From Cellulomonas sp. Leaf334 (GTDB taxonomy: Bacteria; Actinomycetota; Actinomycetes; Actinomycetales; Cellulomonadaceae): DNA of 64,000 bases. Below the pieces are notes generated by a model, which saw only the letters and a program-made list of their open reading frames with translations, was not told where the DNA came from and did no database searches. How positions within the stretch are numbered: position 1 is the stretch's first letter; every line of letters starts with the position of its first letter. The stretch is from positions 1,842,812 to 1,906,811 of the forward strand of contig NZ_LMOO01000001.1 of NCBI RefSeq assembly GCF_001424195.1, in the 5' to 3' direction. Shown piece after piece: positions 61,741-64,000 of the stretch. The translations under genes were made by a program, and so were the position numbers.

Positions 61741-64000
61741 ATGCACACCAACCGTCTAGCTCGGACGCTGGCCGCCGTGGTCGTCGTCGGTGCACTGTCC
61801 ATGACCGGTGCCCAGGCGGCACCGCCAGCTGCACCGACACCAGCCCCGTCGAACGCCCAGCCACCGGGAGGGCCGTCGTCGCTCCCCCCGACCGCCGACG
61901 AGCCGGTCGAGGTCCCCGAGGTCGGTGAGCTCGTGACCGAGATCCCGTCCGAGGAGCGCGACGCCACCCTCGGCGAGGGGTGGGAGACGTCGTCCGACCA
62001 GGCGTGGACGCTGTCGGGCGACCCGTCCGGCCTGCACGTGCTCGTCGCGGACGCCGCGGACGGGTACGCCTGGCGCACCGTCGCGACGCTGACCCGACCG
62101 GGGGTCGAGACGGACCGGTGGATCGGCAACGCATGCCTGACGTCCTCCGGTGACCGCCTCGTCGTGGCGTACGCGCCGCGGTCGTTCACCAACGAGCCGG
62201 AGCTGTTCCTCCAGGGCGCGTGGACCGCGACCGTCGACCTGGCCTCCGGGGCGGTGACCGACCTGCCCGTGCGTGGGAGCCTCGAGTACTTCACACCGTC
62301 GTGCGGCTTCGAGGAGCAGGCCGTGCTGACGGTCTCCGGGGGCGAGGAGATCAACGCCACCCGCCTGGTCAGCGTCGACGCAGGGAGCGGTCAGGTGGCC
62401 GCGCCCGTCGAGGTCGGTGGTCAGGTCACCTCCGCGATCCCCACCAGGTCGGGCCTCGTGGCCGCCATCGGCGCGCAGGTCGCACGCGTCGAGCCGTCCG
62501 GGCACATCACCCCGTTGGCCCGTGCGAAGTCCGTCCCCTACGAGCTCGCGACCGACGCCGACGGTGGCGTGGTCTTCCTCGACCACGACGGCACCACCGC
62601 GACCGTCCACCGCCTCGACGCCGCACGGCTCGCCACGCCGAAGCCCAGGCTCGAGGCACCGGTTCTCGCGAGGGGCCCGCTCACCGAGGTCGGCGTGACC
62701 AGGACCGCGCACGGCCAGGTCCTGCTGACGGGCAAGGCGAAGCCGACCCGCACGCTGCCCTCGTCCGTGCGGGTCGCCGCCGTCGGGACGGAGGCCGAGG
62801 TCAGTGCGGACGGGTCGGTCGTGGTCGACGTGACCAGCGACCGCGGCCCCGTCGCGACGCCCGACGGTTCCGTCGACCCGACCGCCACCCTCGAGACGCT
62901 GGAGACCCGCGTGACGAGTCTCGAGACCGGCCGCGCGGCGACCGTCGACGTGATCGTCGAGAGCACACCGGTCGCCTCCGAGCCTCCGGCCGCGGACGGC
63001 CCGGCTGCGCCGCCGGTCGACCGGGAGACCCCCGGGACCTCGCGGAGCCTGGAGCGCACGGCCACGACCACGACGGGGGCAGCGACGACGCTCGCGGCGT
63101 CCGGGGACCCGACGGGTGTGCACGACCCGGTCGACGTCGGCCGGGGCTGCTCGGTGCCGCGCAACTCCGTCCTCAACCAGGCTGTGCAGCCCAAGCCGCG
63201 GCAGGTCGAGTGGGCGGTCAACCAGGCCGTGAAGGGCGTGCTCAACGTCCAGCGGCCGAACAACTGGAAGAACCTCGCCATGCCGGCCTACAAGCCGCAG
63301 ACGATGTTCCCGTCGATCCCGCTCAGCGGCGGCGGCGAGGTGCCCTCGCAGATCATGCTCGGGATCCTCGCGCAGGAGTCGAACCTCTGGCAGGCCAACG
63401 GCTACGTCGTTCCCGGCGTGACGGGCAGCCCGCTGATCGGGAACTACTACGGCATCGACTACACGCCCGCGAACCCCGCCGACCTGTGGAACCCGGACTT
63501 CGCGTCGGCCGACTGCGGGTACGGCGTCTCCCAGGTCACGGACGGGATGCGGCTGTCCGACACGGGTATGCCCGGCGGTCGGTCGTGGAACCAGCAGCGG
63601 GCCATCGCGCTCGACTTCGCCGCCAACGTCGCGGCCGGACTGCAGATCCTGCAGGAGAAGTGGAACCAGACCCGCAACGCCGGCATGACGATCAACGACG
63701 GCAACCCGGCCAAGATCGAGAACTGGTTCTACGCGATCTGGGCGTACAACTCGGGGTTCTACCCCGAGGCCGACAAGGACACGCTGGAGCGCAACGGTGC
63801 GTGGGGCGTCGGCTGGAACAACAACCCCGTGAACCCGAGCTACTCGCCCAGCCGCGGCTTCTTCCACAAGAAGCCGTCCGACGCGACGCATCCGCAGGAC
63901 TGGCCCTACCCCGAGAAGGTCATCGGCTTCGCGGCCTTCCCGCCGTCGCTCATGGAGTCGCCGGGGACGTTCGTCGGTGCGTACCGCGCGGCGTGGTGGA
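61741..64000 (+). CDS. Large exported protein with lysozyme-like domain (3' end missing)
   Basis: The frame stays open from ATG 61741 to the window end (753 codons, no stop). It has a signal peptide (TLAAVVVVGALSMTGAQAAP, cut near residue 27-28) and a Pro/Ala-rich linker, then a ~300-residue beta region that looks like propeller blades, a coiled-coil-like stretch (TATLETLETRVTSLETGRAA), and from ~residue 535 a transglycosylase-like domain with the catalytic-type Glu in IMLGILAQESNLWQANGY, followed by CGYGVSQVTDGM and FYAIWAYNSGFY. It should act on peptidoglycan outside the cell. What follows downstream is not visible. Confidence 0.82.
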   Translation, partial: MHTNRLARTLAAVVVVGALSMTGAQAAPPAAPTPAPSNAQPPGGPSSLPPTADEPVEVPEVGELVTEIPSEERDATLGEGWETSSDQAWTLSGDPSGLHVLVADAADGYAWRTVATLTRPGVETDRWIGNACLTSSGDRLVVAYAPRSFTNEPELFLQGAWTATVDLASGAVTDLPVRGSLEYFTPSCGFEEQAVLTVSGGEEINATRLVSVDAGSGQVAAPVEVGGQVTSAIPTRSGLVAAIGAQVARVEPSGHITPLARAKSVPYELATDADGGVVFLDHDGTTATVHRLDAARLATPKPRLEAPVLARGPLTEVGVTRTAHGQVLLTGKAKPTRTLPSSVRVAAVGTEAEVSADGSVVVDVTSDRGPVATPDGSVDPTATLETLETRVTSLETGRAATVDVIVESTPVASEPPAADGPAAPPVDRETPGTSRSLERTATTTTGAATTLAASGDPTGVHDPVDVGRGCSVPRNSVLNQAVQPKPRQVEWAVNQAVKGVLNVQRPNNWKNLAMPAYKPQTMFPSIPLSGGGEVPSQIMLGILAQESNLWQANGYVVPGVTGSPLIGNYYGIDYTPANPADLWNPDFASADCGYGVSQVTDGMRLSDTGMPGGRSWNQQRAIALDFAANVAAGLQILQEKWNQTRNAGMTINDGNPAKIENWFYAIWAYNSGFYPEADKDTLERNGAWGVGWNNNPVNPSYSPSRGFFHKKPSDATHPQDWPYPEKVIGFAAFPPSLMESPGTFVGAYRAAWW

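Overview
The window is high-GC DNA with strong G/C preference at third codon positions, many GTG starts, dense gene packing and repeated 4-bp ATGA/GTGA overlaps. Together with a secreted GH53 galactanase, an Arr-type rifamycin ADP-ribosyltransferase and several DUFs common in actinobacteria, this points to an actinobacterium, probably a Cellulomonas-like member of Micrococcales. That placement is inferred from gene content, not from a marker gene. I recognised no rRNA or tRNA gene, CRISPR array or intact insertion sequence. The first gene is cut at its 5' end and the last at its 3' end.

Regions. 1-11.4 kb: small stand-alone housekeeping and resistance-type genes (AraC regulator, reductase-like protein, PNPOx-like protein, beta-lactamase-fold hydrolase, a HEAT/MerR-HEAT pair with its own MerR-type promoter, acetyltransferases, a methyltransferase, divergent S66 and S51 peptidases, a membrane protein behind paired TetR-type operators, a HAD hydrolase). 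11.5-19.0 kb: one ABC operon with two ATPases and two very large FtsX-type permeases. 20.1-23.6 kb: a trypsin-like protease with a Lys/Asp/Glu-rich repeat tail, a hairpin, then a degenerate ATP-grasp-like protein and an intact ATP-grasp ligase. A divergent 73-residue protein resembles the N-terminal domain of the protease. I regard this as the most novel locus. 24.5-26.9 kb: a four-gene coupled operon with a WXG100-like helical protein, a calpain-type cysteine protease, a small protein and a lipoprotein. 26.9-35.7 kb: exported proteins, an ECF sigma/anti-sigma-like pair, a beta-propeller protein, a self-regulated glycosyltransferase-TetR operon, and a lipoprotein/OmpA pair sharing one domain. 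35.8-44.0 kb: a PEP-synthase-like two-domain protein with two divergent DNA-binding genes, GH53 galactanase with two palindromic operators, Arr, and a CmtR-like metal sensor with a CDF-type transporter.

44.2-58.2 kb looks like a compact biosynthetic cluster. PhzE-type (ADIC synthase), PhzD-type (isochorismatase) and EntA-type (dehydrogenase) enzymes should convert chorismate to 3-hydroxyanthranilate. An adenylate-forming enzyme without any carrier protein, an SRPBCC protein, a quinone oxidoreductase, an FMN reductase, two glycosyltransferases and an MFS exporter could elaborate and export it. A LacI regulator with a long inverted repeat, a triple TGTCAGGTC site and an IS701-derived protein lacking a catalytic Asp complete the locus. 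58.3-64 kb: Nudix, SGNH hydrolase, a P-loop kinase-like protein, a methionine aminopeptidase divergent from an XRE regulator, and the start of a large exported protein with a lysozyme-like domain.

Several genes appear leaderless: a TANNNT-like -10 hexamer ends 6-8 nt before the start codon. Functional calls rest on motif and family recognition by eye; no database search was run.
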